Of a stretch of DNA of 64,000 nt, positions 27,700 through 35,064 are shown one piece after another (positions within the stretch are counted from its first letter, which is position 1; the number at the start of each line of letters is the position of its first letter). Source of the DNA: Phosphoribacter sp037046615 (GTDB lineage: Bacteria > Actinomycetota > Actinomycetes > Actinomycetales > Dermatophilaceae); assembly GCA_037046615.1 (NCBI GenBank), contig JBAOHD010000018.1, positions 62,001 to 126,000 of the forward strand, read 5' to 3'. A program made the position numbers and the translations under genes. A model generated the notes under the pieces. It was not told the DNA's origin. It did no database searches and saw nothing but the letters and a program-made list of their open reading frames with translations.

Positions 27700-28172
27700 C
27701 GTGACGGGAGTGCCTCGCGTGCGGAGGCCACCCTGTCGGCGGCATCCGCACGCAATTTCCGTGCCCGCCAGGCCAGCCCAGGCTTGCCCTCGGTGTCGAC
27801 GGTCGCGAGGAGTACGCCGCCGAGGAGGCCGAGGTTCTTCAGGAAGTCGATCCGATCCCGGCTGCGGTCGGCCCCGAACGGCTTATCCCAGAACGAATGC
27901 ACCGCGATGGTCGTCGGCACGATGCTGGCCGCCAGGACCGCTGACGCGAGGCGGGGGAGTTTGCCCGTCGCGAGCAGCGCCCCGCCCGTGAGCATGGCGA
28001 CACCGTTGGCACGGACGATGAGTTCCTTGTCGTCCGGCAGCCCCATGACGGGGATGACCTTGTCCAGCAGCGGAGTCGCCGCCTTGGCGCGACCAGCAGG
28101 GTGCTTGATGGAGTCAAGACCGCTCACGACGAAGATGGCGGCCAGCATGGGGCGTGCGATACGTCGGATCAT
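27696..28172 (-). CDS. DoxX family membrane protein
   Basis: A 158-residue protein with four hydrophobic segments. The N-terminal RPMLAAIFVVSGLDSIKHP is the DoxX signature. Actinobacterial DoxX proteins have been linked to oxidoreductase complexes with thiosulfate sulfurtransferase or superoxide dismutase, but its job here is unknown. It is the first gene of the DoxX-aroA-rsgA unit. ATG 28172 lies 45 bp from the divergent SRAP gene, so promoters for both must sit in that gap or inside the coding ends. Confidence 0.85.
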   Translation of the reverse strand: MIRRIARPMLAAIFVVSGLDSIKHPAGRAKAATPLLDKVIPVMGLPDDKELIVRANGVAMLTGGALLATGKLPRLASAVLAASIVPTTIAVHSFWDKPFGADRSRDRIDFLKNLGLLGGVLLATVDTEGKPGLAWRARKLRADAADRVASAREALPSR

Positions 28173-28217
28173 CGGTCCTCCGAGTGCGTGGGCGGGTCAG
28201 GACCTACCGTAGTCGCC

Positions 28218-29075
28218 ATGTGCGGGCGCTACGCAGCGAGCAAGGACCAGGCAGAGCTCGTCGAGGAGTTCGATATCGAACTCGTCGCTTCCGAGCCGGG
28301 TCGGTCGGTGCTTGCCACTCCGCAGCAGCCGCCGGCGGGGACGGCCGACTACAACATGGCTCCGACCAAGCAGGCCCCGGTCGTGCTCACGCGTGCCCCG
28401 CGGGGCGCCACAGCGGCGGGGGCGGAGGCAAAGCCCCAGGAGCCCCTCAGACAGCTGCGCCTGCTGACCTGGGGCTTGGTCCCGTCGTGGTCCAAGGATC
28501 ATCGGGGCGCCGCCCGGATGATCAACGCGAGGGTCGAGACGGTCCGGGACAAACCGGCATACCGCTCCGCACTAGCCACGCGCCGGTGCCTCGTGCCCGC
28601 GACGGGGTGGTACGAATGGCAGGTCTCGCCGACGGTCACCGATCGCCGGGGAAAGCCGCGCAAGCAGCCGTTCTTCATCCACCGCGCCGACGGTGCGACG
28701 GCGGCCTTTGCTGGGCTGTACGAGTTCTGGCGAGATCCGGCGGTGACCGATCGCGACGACCCCGCCGCGTGGCTGGCGACCTTCACCGTCATCACGACCG
28801 AGGCCGAGGCTGGTCTCGACCGGATCCACGACCGTCAGCCGCTCGTCCTCGAGCGGGACGACTGGGCCGAGTGGCTCGATCCGACTCTCACCGATCCCGC
28901 TGCACTGAGCCTGCTCGTGCGAGGCTATGGTCCCGGCAGGTTCGCGGCCTACCCCGTGAGCACGGCCGTCAACGGGTCTCTGTCCAACGGTCCCGGGCTC
29001 CTCGTCCCCGCCGACGCCGACCAGCTGCACGGAGTCGTCGATCCCATCACCGGAGAGGTCATCGGTCATGACTGA
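28218..29075 (+). CDS. SOS response-associated peptidase (SRAP, YedK/HMCES type)
   Basis: A 285-residue protein that forms a covalent thiazolidine crosslink with abasic sites in single-stranded DNA and shields them. Cys2 (MCGRYA) becomes N-terminal after Met removal. The other active-site residues of YedK are recognisable: Asn in MINARVET, Glu in GWYEW and His in RIHDRQP. The last block is usually HDRMP; here it is HDRQP. ATG 28218 is fixed by Cys2. The stop lies inside the next gene's start region (ATGACTGA). Confidence 0.93.
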   Translation: MCGRYAASKDQAELVEEFDIELVASEPGRSVLATPQQPPAGTADYNMAPTKQAPVVLTRAPRGATAAGAEAKPQEPLRQLRLLTWGLVPSWSKDHRGAARMINARVETVRDKPAYRSALATRRCLVPATGWYEWQVSPTVTDRRGKPRKQPFFIHRADGATAAFAGLYEFWRDPAVTDRDDPAAWLATFTVITTEAEAGLDRIHDRQPLVLERDDWAEWLDPTLTDPAALSLLVRGYGPGRFAAYPVSTAVNGSLSNGPGLLVPADADQLHGVVDPITGEVIGHD

Positions 29076-29764
29076 GCCGTCCCAGCCCCGCACCATCCTC
29101 CTCGACACCCCTGCAGGGCCAGGCCAGGGTGCACGTGTATGCCGTTGCGCCAGACCACGATCGCGGCGGCAGTGTGATCCTGGGCCACGGCGCCGGCCCC
29201 AGCATCACGACGGTCGATCTGGTGAGCGCACGAGAGGCACTCGTGGCGGCGGGCTGGACCGTGGCCATCGTCGAGCAACCGTGGCTCGTGGCTGGCGCAA
29301 AGATCGCTCCCCGCCCCAAGGTGCTCGACTCGGCGTGGCTGCCCGTCGTCGCAGCCCTGCGCGCGGATGGCCTGGCCGAGGTCACCGGGCCCGTGGTCGT
29401 CGGTGGCCGCAGCGCCGGCGCCCGGGTGGCCTGCCGCAGCGCCGTGGCAGTGCAGGCCGACGGCGTCCTCGCGTTGTCCTTCCCCCTCCACCCGCCAGGC
29501 AAGCCCGGAGCGTCGCGGGGCGAGGAACTGCTCTTGCCAGCGCGGGCCGGTCTGCCGACGGTCGTGATCCAAGGCGCGAGCGATCCGTTCGGCACGCCCG
29601 AGGAGGTCACGGCATACCTCGATGCTCAGGGCGCGACGGCCGGTCCGGGCTTCCAGCGGCCGATGCTCACCGCGGTGCCCGGCACCCATACGATCCCCAG
29701 CCGAGCAGGCGGGGCGATCGCCGAGGCCGTGGTCGCTGGTCTCGAGCCGCTGCGCTCCCAGTAG
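29068..29764 (+). CDS. alpha/beta hydrolase, KANL3/Tex30-like (frameshifted near the start)
   Basis: Dienelactone-hydrolase-like protein of about 231 residues. The sequence GGSVILGHGAGPS is followed by the nucleophile elbow GGRSAGARVA (Ser), VVIQGASDPFGTPEE (Asp region) and PGTHTIPS (His). The first 18 residues from ATG 29068, which overlaps the SRAP stop, are in a different frame from ARVHVYAVAP onward; an extra C at about 29119 explains it. It is probably co-expressed with the SRAP gene. The substrate is unknown. Confidence 0.78.
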
Positions 29765-29853
29765 ACAAGGGTCCGGCCGGCCCGGCGCCACGTGTCCGCT
29801 GCAGGCAGCGTCGCTGCAGGTGGTGCCGGAGGGCGGGTCGGGAATGACGGGTC

Positions 29854-29880
29854 GGGAATGACGGTGGACCAGCGGGCGTT
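29854..29880 (+). promoter_or_regulatory. SigR-type promoter upstream of sigR
   Basis: GGGAAT (29854-29859), exactly 18 bases, then GTT (29878-29880) matches the GGGAAT-N18-GTT consensus of Streptomyces SigR. It lies about 110 bp upstream of the sigR start, as expected for autoregulation. The GGGAAT is part of a 14-bp tandem duplication, with another GGGAAT at 29840. Confidence 0.8.
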
Positions 29881-29988
29881 ACTGCGGGCGATCCCCCCGC
29901 CGAGGAGCGCTCATTGTTCGTCCTATCCGTGACCGCGAGTGGGTCGTCCGTGCCCGTGCGTCAGACCAGCGCACTACTGTTGCCTGTG

Positions 29989-30732
29989 ATGACGACTCAC
30001 ACGGCCGCCCCCGGAGATCCCGGGAAGGGCGGCAATGCCGACAGCCCGTTCGAGACCGACGCAACCCTGGCCGACACGGTGGCCCTTGCGACCGATCCTG
30101 CCAGCCAGGTGGTCGACCGCGACACCGAGACGGCCGAGGAGCGAGCGGCACGCTTCGAGCGGGAAGCGCTGCCTCTCCTCGACCAGCTCTACTCCGCGGC
30201 TCTGCGCACCACGCGCAATCCCGCCGACGCCGAAGACCTCGTGCAGGAGACCTACGCCAAGGCGTTCGCCGCCTTCCACCAATACCAGCCGGGCACCAAT
30301 CTCAAGGCGTGGATGTATCGCATCCTCACCAACACCTACATCAACACCTACCGCAAGAAGCAGCGCGAGCCACTGCAGTCAGATGCCGCGGAAGTCGAGG
30401 ATTACCAACTCCACCGCGCCGACACGCACTCGTCCAGCGGGGGCCGATCGGCCGAGGATGTCGCGCTCGATCACCTGCCCGACACCGACGTCACGCGGGC
30501 GCTGCTCAGCCTTCCCGAGGAGTTCCGCCTGGCGGTCTACTTCGCCGACGTCGAGGGTTACGCCTACAAGGAAATCGCCGAGATCATGGACACGCCGATC
30601 GGCACGGTCATGTCGCGGCTGCACCGCGGCCGCCGGCAGCTGCGTGTGTTGTTGAGCGAGTATGCCGTGGAGCGTGGTTTCGTCCGCCCCGCGACCGACG
30701 TCTCGGAGACGACCAAGGGCGGTGCCTCATGA
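29989..30732 (+). CDS. sigR: ECF sigma factor SigR/SigH (thiol-oxidative stress)
   Basis: A 247-residue group 4 sigma factor. Region 2 contains NPADAEDLVQETYAKAFAAF and NLKAWMYRILTNTYINTYRK. Region 4 contains LPEEFRLAVYFADVEGYAYKEIAEIMDTPIGTVMSRLHRGRR. The wording is that of SigR/SigH, which directs thioredoxin and other disulfide-stress genes. ATG 29989 is preferred to the upstream alternative at 29914, because the upstream codons look non-coding. The next gene, overlapping by ATGA, is the zinc anti-sigma factor RsrA, and a SigR promoter lies upstream, completing the known feedback circuit. Confidence 0.93.
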   Translation: MTTHTAAPGDPGKGGNADSPFETDATLADTVALATDPASQVVDRDTETAEERAARFEREALPLLDQLYSAALRTTRNPADAEDLVQETYAKAFAAFHQYQPGTNLKAWMYRILTNTYINTYRKKQREPLQSDAAEVEDYQLHRADTHSSSGGRSAEDVALDHLPDTDVTRALLSLPEEFRLAVYFADVEGYAYKEIAEIMDTPIGTVMSRLHRGRRQLRVLLSEYAVERGFVRPATDVSETTKGGAS

Positions 30733-31010
30733 GCCCGGACGGACGCGCCGCCAGCAGCCACCCGACGCCCTTCGAGTGCTCCGAAGCGCTCCTGCGAGTT
30801 TTCGAATACCTCGACGGCGAGATGGGCCCCGACGACGTGTCCCGCGTCCGGGCTCATCTCGATGCCTGTGCCGAGTGCTTCCGGCAGTACGACCTCGACC
30901 AAATGGTCAAGATGGTCGTCAAAAGGTCCTGTTCGCAGCAGAGCGCGCCGACGCAGTTGCGCTCGACCATCCTGACCAAGCTCACGATGATCCGGATCGA
31001 ATCCGAGTGA
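30729..31010 (+). CDS. rsrA: anti-sigma factor RsrA (zinc, redox-sensing)
   Basis: A 93-residue ZAS-family protein that holds SigR under reducing conditions and releases it when its cysteines form a disulfide. Cys17, His43, Cys47 and Cys50 have exactly the spacing of the zinc ligands C11-H37-C41-C44 in Streptomyces RsrA, and Cys68 corresponds to its C-terminal cysteine region. ATG 30729 overlaps the sigR stop (ATGA), so the two are translationally coupled. The block HLDACAECFRQYDLDQMVKMVVKR is family-typical. Confidence 0.93.
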   Translation: MSPDGRAASSHPTPFECSEALLRVFEYLDGEMGPDDVSRVRAHLDACAECFRQYDLDQMVKMVVKRSCSQQSAPTQLRSTILTKLTMIRIESE

Positions 31011-31161
31011 CCCGGGCTCGGCTGACCAGATTCGGTGTCCCAGATTCGGCTGACGGTGATTCAGGTGCGTTGATCGGCGGTGCTGAGTCGCTGAGCCGGA
31101 CTCGCTCGGTCGGGACCGGGTGACGTGCCCCGCGGCGCGCGCGGGATGCTCCCCCCATCGA

Positions 31162-31200
31162 CGACAGGAAGGCCCCGCCTGAGGCGGGGCCTTCCTGTCG
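31162..31200. terminator. bidirectional terminator between rsrA and the bL37 gene
   Basis: A perfect 18-bp GC-rich stem (31162-31179 with 31183-31200) and loop TGA lies between the convergent rsrA and bL37 genes. The outer arm CGACAGGAAGG/CCTTCCTGTCG gives no long U-tract, as is usual in high-GC actinobacteria. Confidence 0.85.
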
Positions 31201-31238
31201 GTTCTACCGGGTGCGCGGGTGCTCAGGTGTCCGGCTAA

Positions 31239-31313
31239 TCAGGCGTTGGGCCTGCGGCCGTGGTTGGCGGCGTTGCTCTTGCGGCTGTGGCGCTTGCGCG
31301 ATCGCTTGCTCAT
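31239..31313 (-). CDS. 50S ribosomal protein bL37-type micropeptide
   Basis: A 24-codon gene encoding a very basic peptide: MSKRSRKRHSRKSNAANHGR followed by RPNA. Length, KR-rich start and the ANHGRRPNA ending match bL37, the small actinobacterial large-subunit protein described in mycobacterial ribosomes. A strong ribosome site (AGAGGAG) sits eight bases before ATG 31313. It is monocistronic, converging on rsrA across an 18-bp-stem terminator. Identification rests on recall of the mycobacterial sequence, but the combination of length, charge and C-terminus is distinctive. Confidence 0.85.
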   Translation of the reverse strand: MSKRSRKRHSRKSNAANHGRRPNA

Positions 31314-31457
31314 CGAAGGCTCCTCTCTGCGGCGGGCGGTGATGCGTGTCCTGCAAACCTATGACGGGGTAAAGGCCGAGTAAAGGAATCGTCAGCCCCG
31401 AGTCAAGGTCGAGTCGAAGGCCTCACAGGGAGGCGTCAAAGGTCTCGGCCGGTCGCG

Positions 31458-32436
31458 TTGTCCGCCGTCATTGAAGCACAATGGAAGCAATGGTGTGATC
31501 GCCGGGCTGGTGCGTGGCTCAACGGTCGCACCGGGGGCGCTGTGCCGGGGTGTCGGACCACCGGGGTGGTGCGAGGTCAGTCCTCGCCAACTTCGGCACC
31601 CGCCGCCCCAGTTGGTGCCCGCTGTGTCTTGGTGATCACCGCCGCGCACTCGCGGTTCATGGTTGGTCAGATGATCCCGACCCGGACGACGGCCGATCTG
31701 CTGCTGGGTATGTGGATGCTGCTCCAGTTGCTGGGACGAGTGCCGCGTCGGTTGATCTGGGACAACGAGACGGGCGTCGGTCGCGGGAAGCGGCATGCCG
31801 AAGGCGTGAGCGCGTTCACCGGAACGTTGGCCACCACACTGCAGCGGCTCAAGGCTAATGACCCGGAATCCAAGGGCGTGGTCGAACGCAGGAACGGCTA
31901 CTACGAGACGTCCTTCATGCCCGGCCGCGAGTTCGCGTCCCCGGCCGACTTCAACATCCAGTTCGGCCAGTGGCTCACGATCGCCAACGCCCGGGTCGTG
32001 CGCACGATCAAGGTCCGCCCAGTCGACCTGCTGGACGCCGACAGGGCCGCGATGCTCCCGCTGCCGCCCGTGCCACCGGCGGTGGGTTGGGTTAACCGGG
32101 TCCGGCTGGGACGCGACTACTACGTCCGCATCGACAGCAACGACTATTCCGTCGACCCTGCCGTGATTGGCAGGTTCGTTGACGTGACCGCGGACCTGTC
32201 CACACGTCGAGGTCCGCCACCAAGGACGTCTCGTCGCCACCCACGACCGGGTTTGGGCACGCGGCATGACACTCACCGACCCCGCCCACGTCGCAGCCGC
32301 CAAGGTGCTGCGCGAACAGTTCCAACGACCGCCAACCCCGGTCGCTGCCGACGACGATCTGGGTCGGGACCTGGCCGACTACGACCGCGCGTTCGGCCTC
32401 ATCGACGGGACCCTGACTGATGGTGAGGTGGCGTGA
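31458..32436 (+). pseudogene. istA: IS21-family IstA transposase, 5'-truncated and frameshifted
   Basis: Remnant of an IS21 transposase. The integrase core is recognisable from VLVITAAHSRFMVGQMIP through LIWDNETGVGRGKR (second Asp), DPESKGVVERRNGYYETSF (Glu) and the C-terminal RDYYVRIDSNDYSVDP. The N-terminal helix-turn-helix and the region of the first catalytic Asp are absent or unreadable. One extra base near 32206 shifts the C-terminal 75 residues, which resume as VEVRHQGRLVATHDRVWA and end at TGA 32434. It overlaps istB as TGATG. Without its N-terminus it cannot be active. Confidence 0.85.
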
Positions 32437-33239
32437 TGGCGACCAAGGCGAAGACCGACGGGGCGCAGGCTCTCAAACAGCTGACCTACCTCGCCAGCGC
32501 GTTGAAAGCACCACGGATCACCGAAGCCGCCGGACGGTTGGCCGACCACGCCCGCGACGCCGGCTGGACCCACGAGGAGTACCTGGCCGCTGTCCTGGAC
32601 CGTGAGGTCGCTGCCCGCAACGCCTCCGGTGCCTCACTGCGGATCCGCGCGGCCGGGTTCGCAGCGCGCAAGACGATCGAGGAGTTCGACTGGGACGCTC
32701 AACCCGCGGTCCGCCAGCAGGTCGCATCGCTGGCATCCGGTGGGTTCCTGACCGAAGCACGCAACGTCGTCCTGCTCGGACCGCCCGGCACCGGGAAAAC
32801 CCATCTGGCCACTGGACTGGGCATCGCCGCCGCGCACCACGGCCACCGAGTGCTGTTCGCGACCGCGACCGACTGGGTCACCCGACTCACCGACACCCAC
32901 CGCGGCGGACGGCTCCCACAAGAGCTCGCCAGGCTGCGCCGCTACGGGCTGATCATCATCGACGAGGTCGGCTACCTGCCCTTCGATCAAGACGCCGCGA
33001 ACCTCTTCTTCCAACTCGTCTCATCCCGCTACGAACACGCCTCGCTGATCCTCACCAGCAACCTGCCCTTCAGCGGTTGGGGCGGCGTGTTCGGCGACCA
33101 AGCCGTCGCCGCCGCAATGATCGACCGGATCGTTCGTTTCCCTGCCCGGCCCATCGCACCACATCGCACCACATCGCACCCTCCGTCGTTCTCCCCTTCA
33201 GCTTCATTCCCACCCCGTCACTCCCGACGCACGAGATAA
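32436..33239 (+). pseudogene. istB: IS21-family IstB ATPase, 3'-truncated
   Basis: AAA+ helper of IS21 transposition. Walker A LLGPPGTGKTH, Walker B LIIIDEVGYLPF and the sensor region LILTSNLPFSGWGGVFGD are intact. Homology ends at AAAMIDRIV (about 33133). After this the frame runs into unrelated low-complexity DNA (Pro/Ser/His-rich) until a stop at 33239, where normal IstB would continue with LTLKGxSYRLR-type sequence. No right-end inverted repeat is seen. The element is therefore truncated on both sides, and the right breakpoint lies about 120 bp before the IHGWTPR peptide genes. Confidence 0.88.
33152..33180. repeat. three direct repeats CATCGCACCA at the IS21 breakpoint
   Basis: Two full copies and one 9-base copy lie just after the point where istB homology stops, 70 bp before the first IHGWTPR gene. 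Confidence 0.85.
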
Positions 33240-33250
33240 GGAAACCCCTC

Positions 33251-33433
33251 ATGAACACGTTCTCCAAGCTCTTCGAGGCCATGCTCTCCAAGCAGACGAC
33301 CCCGACCTGGGCAGGCCAGCAGCCCGCCGGCATCCACGGCTGGACTCCGCGCGCCGACGTCACCGGCATTCACGGCTGGACTCCGCGCGCCGACGTGATC
33401 GGCATCCACGGGTGGACGCCCCGTTCGCGCTGA
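33251..33433 (+). CDS. IHGWTPR-repeat micropeptide A (three copies)
   Basis: A 60-residue protein with two parts. Residues 1-26 (MNTFSKLFEAMLSKQTTPTW, then AGQQPA) form a leader-like region that is amphipathic at first. The rest is a 12-residue period of GIHGWTPR-ADV(T/I), twice complete and once ending GIHGWTPRSR. No signal peptide, TM segment or cysteine is present. AAGGA lies nine bases before ATG 33251. Codons differ between copies at silent positions (ATC/ATT, GGC/GGG, ACT/ACG), which points to selection on the peptide. I do not recognise a family. A precursor cut after Arg to release repeated peptides is one hypothesis; a repeated binding motif is another. Confidence 0.75.
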   Translation: MNTFSKLFEAMLSKQTTPTWAGQQPAGIHGWTPRADVTGIHGWTPRADVIGIHGWTPRSR

Positions 33434-33496
33434 CCCTGTCGTAGCCGTTCCGTTCTGCCCTCCCAACCTCTCGCCACAGACTTCGAAGGACTTGAC

Positions 33497-33673
33497 ATGA
33501 ACCTCTCCGCAGCCAACCAGCAGACCCTGTCCATCCACGGGTGGACGCCGCGGCACCTCGGTGCACCCTCGATCCATGGCTGGACGCCGCGTCAGGGTGA
33601 TGTGACCGCAATCCACGGGTGGACGCCGCGCCAGGCCACAGCGCCGTCCATCCACGGCTGGACGCCGCGCTGA
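33497..33673 (+). CDS. IHGWTPR-repeat micropeptide B (four copies)
   Basis: A 58-residue protein starting MNLSAANQQTL, followed by four IHGWTPR units with linkers HLGAPS, QGDVTA and QATAPS; the last unit ends at the stop codon, so the mature C-terminus is ...WTPR. The spacing is 13, 13 and 13 residues. GAAGGA lies eight bases before ATG 33497. Units use different codons for the same residues (CAC/CAT, GGG/GGC, CGG/CGT/CGC), so the heptapeptide is conserved and the DNA is not. It lies 63 bp after gene A and overlaps the likely GTG start of the HD-GYP gene by 55 bases. Function unknown. Confidence 0.75.
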   Translation: MNLSAANQQTLSIHGWTPRHLGAPSIHGWTPRQGDVTAIHGWTPRQATAPSIHGWTPR

Positions 33674-35064
33674 CCCCGACTGCACCTCCCGTTCGGCCAC
33701 CGTGGGCCGTCCCAGCCTTCATTGCCGGGACCTCGGTCGTCTCGGTGTTCCTCGGCTGGGTGGCATGGTGGTTTGACGGCCCTCCGCGCGACCTCGTCGC
33801 GATGGTCGTCCTCGGGCTCCTGCTCATCGCGAGCTGGTTCGTGCGCGTCCAGGTCCTCAACAAGGTGAGTGTCGCCGCAGGCAGCATCATTCTCCTGGCC
33901 GCCCTCGTCATCATCGGCCCCCTCGGCAGCGCCATCATCAACGCGGTCGCGATGTTCGTCGAGGTCAGCGGTCGACAACTGCGCGTCCGGGTGTTCAACG
34001 CCGCCATGACCGGCATCGTCGGGGCCGTCGGAGGGTTGACCTACCTCTGGGCCGGAGGAGCTCGTGACGTCACTGCGCTCGACGGACCCGGCGAGATCCT
34101 CCTGTCCGTCGGCCTGCCGATGATGGTCGCCGATGTCGTCCTCACCCTCGTCAATGTGGCCCTCATCGCCGGCATTGTCTGGGTCGACGGGGCGCAGTCC
34201 TTCAGACGCAGCTTCCTCTCCATGCTCACGACGTCGGGGCTGGCGCAGATCGGCTACGGCGTCATCGGATTCCTCTTCGTCATCCTCTGGCTCCCGGCCA
34301 AGGTCGGCCCGGTCAGTGCCCTGTTCATCCTCATTCCGCTGTTCGTCGCACGCTGGGCCTTCGTCCAATACGGCGAGGAGCAACGCGCCCACGAACGCAC
34401 CCTCACTGCCCTGGTCGCTGCCGCCGAAGCGCGCGATCCGTATGCCGTCGGCCACAGCGAGCGCGTCGCTCGCCTCGCGGAGTGGACCGGTGAGGAACTC
34501 GGGCTTCGACAACCGCAGATGACTGCGCTGAGGTATGCCGCGATCCTGCACGACGTGGGACTCATCGGCCTCGCCCCCTCCCCTCGGCCCGATGACAGCC
34601 CGTGGCCCAACTCTCACGAACGCGCCCAACTGGCGACGCATCCGCCGCACGGCGCAGCCTTGCTGGAAGGCATCGACTTCCTCGCTGACTCGTTCGATGC
34701 GATTCGCCACCACCACGAGCGAGTTGACGGTTGCGGCTACCCCGACCGTCTCGCCGGCGACGAGATCCCGCTGCTGGCTCGGATCGTCGCCGTGTGCGAC
34801 GCGCTCGATGCGCTCACGGTGACCCGACCGGGGCAGGCCGGCATGACGGCCGCCGCCGCTCTTGAGGCGTTGCGTGATCGCGTCGGCACACACCTTGACG
34901 GCGAGGTCTTGGCCGCACTCGGTCGCGCGATGGAGCGCAACCCCTGGACCGGGGTGACGATTGCCGCCGCCGGCACGCCGCACGACTCGATGCTCGACCA
35001 CGACCATCCCGAGGTCAGCGACCTCATGGCCCGTGTCGCTGTCCCCGGAGACTCATCGCGGTGA
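33619..35064 (+). CDS. membrane HD-GYP domain protein
   Basis: A 481-residue protein with an N-terminal membrane region (about eight hydrophobic segments, residues 28-255) and a cytoplasmic HD-GYP domain. The domain shows AVGHSERVARLAEW, the HD pair AAILHDVGLIGL, HHHERVDGCGYPDRLAG (the GYP motif) and ARIVAVCDALDAL. HD-GYP proteins hydrolyse c-di-GMP or related cyclic dinucleotides. GTG 33619 is the only canonical start that keeps the first TM helix; it lies inside the last repeats of micropeptide B, so the two genes overlap out of frame. Its stop overlaps the next gene (GTGA). Confidence 0.87.
   Translation: MDAAPGHSAVHPRLDAALTPTAPPVRPPWAVPAFIAGTSVVSVFLGWVAWWFDGPPRDLVAMVVLGLLLIASWFVRVQVLNKVSVAAGSIILLAALVIIGPLGSAIINAVAMFVEVSGRQLRVRVFNAAMTGIVGAVGGLTYLWAGGARDVTALDGPGEILLSVGLPMMVADVVLTLVNVALIAGIVWVDGAQSFRRSFLSMLTTSGLAQIGYGVIGFLFVILWLPAKVGPVSALFILIPLFVARWAFVQYGEEQRAHERTLTALVAAAEARDPYAVGHSERVARLAEWTGEELGLRQPQMTALRYAAILHDVGLIGLAPSPRPDDSPWPNSHERAQLATHPPHGAALLEGIDFLADSFDAIRHHHERVDGCGYPDRLAGDEIPLLARIVAVCDALDALTVTRPGQAGMTAAAALEALRDRVGTHLDGEVLAALGRAMERNPWTGVTIAAAGTPHDSMLDHDHPEVSDLMARVAVPGDSSR

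Noticed and set aside
33152..33180. CATCGCACCA repeats as a CRISPR array
   Set aside because: Units are 10 bases, directly adjacent with no spacers, and no cas genes are present.
33251..33673. TPR (tetratricopeptide) domain because of the letters TPR in the repeat
   Set aside because: The unit is seven residues of Ile-His-Gly-Trp-Thr-Pro-Arg and has nothing to do with 34-residue tetratricopeptide helices.
33218..33700. 160-codon open frame on the minus strand opposite the micropeptide genes
   Set aside because: It is open only because the repeated plus-strand codons leave no stops. The plus-strand genes have ribosome sites and peptide-level conservation; this one has neither.
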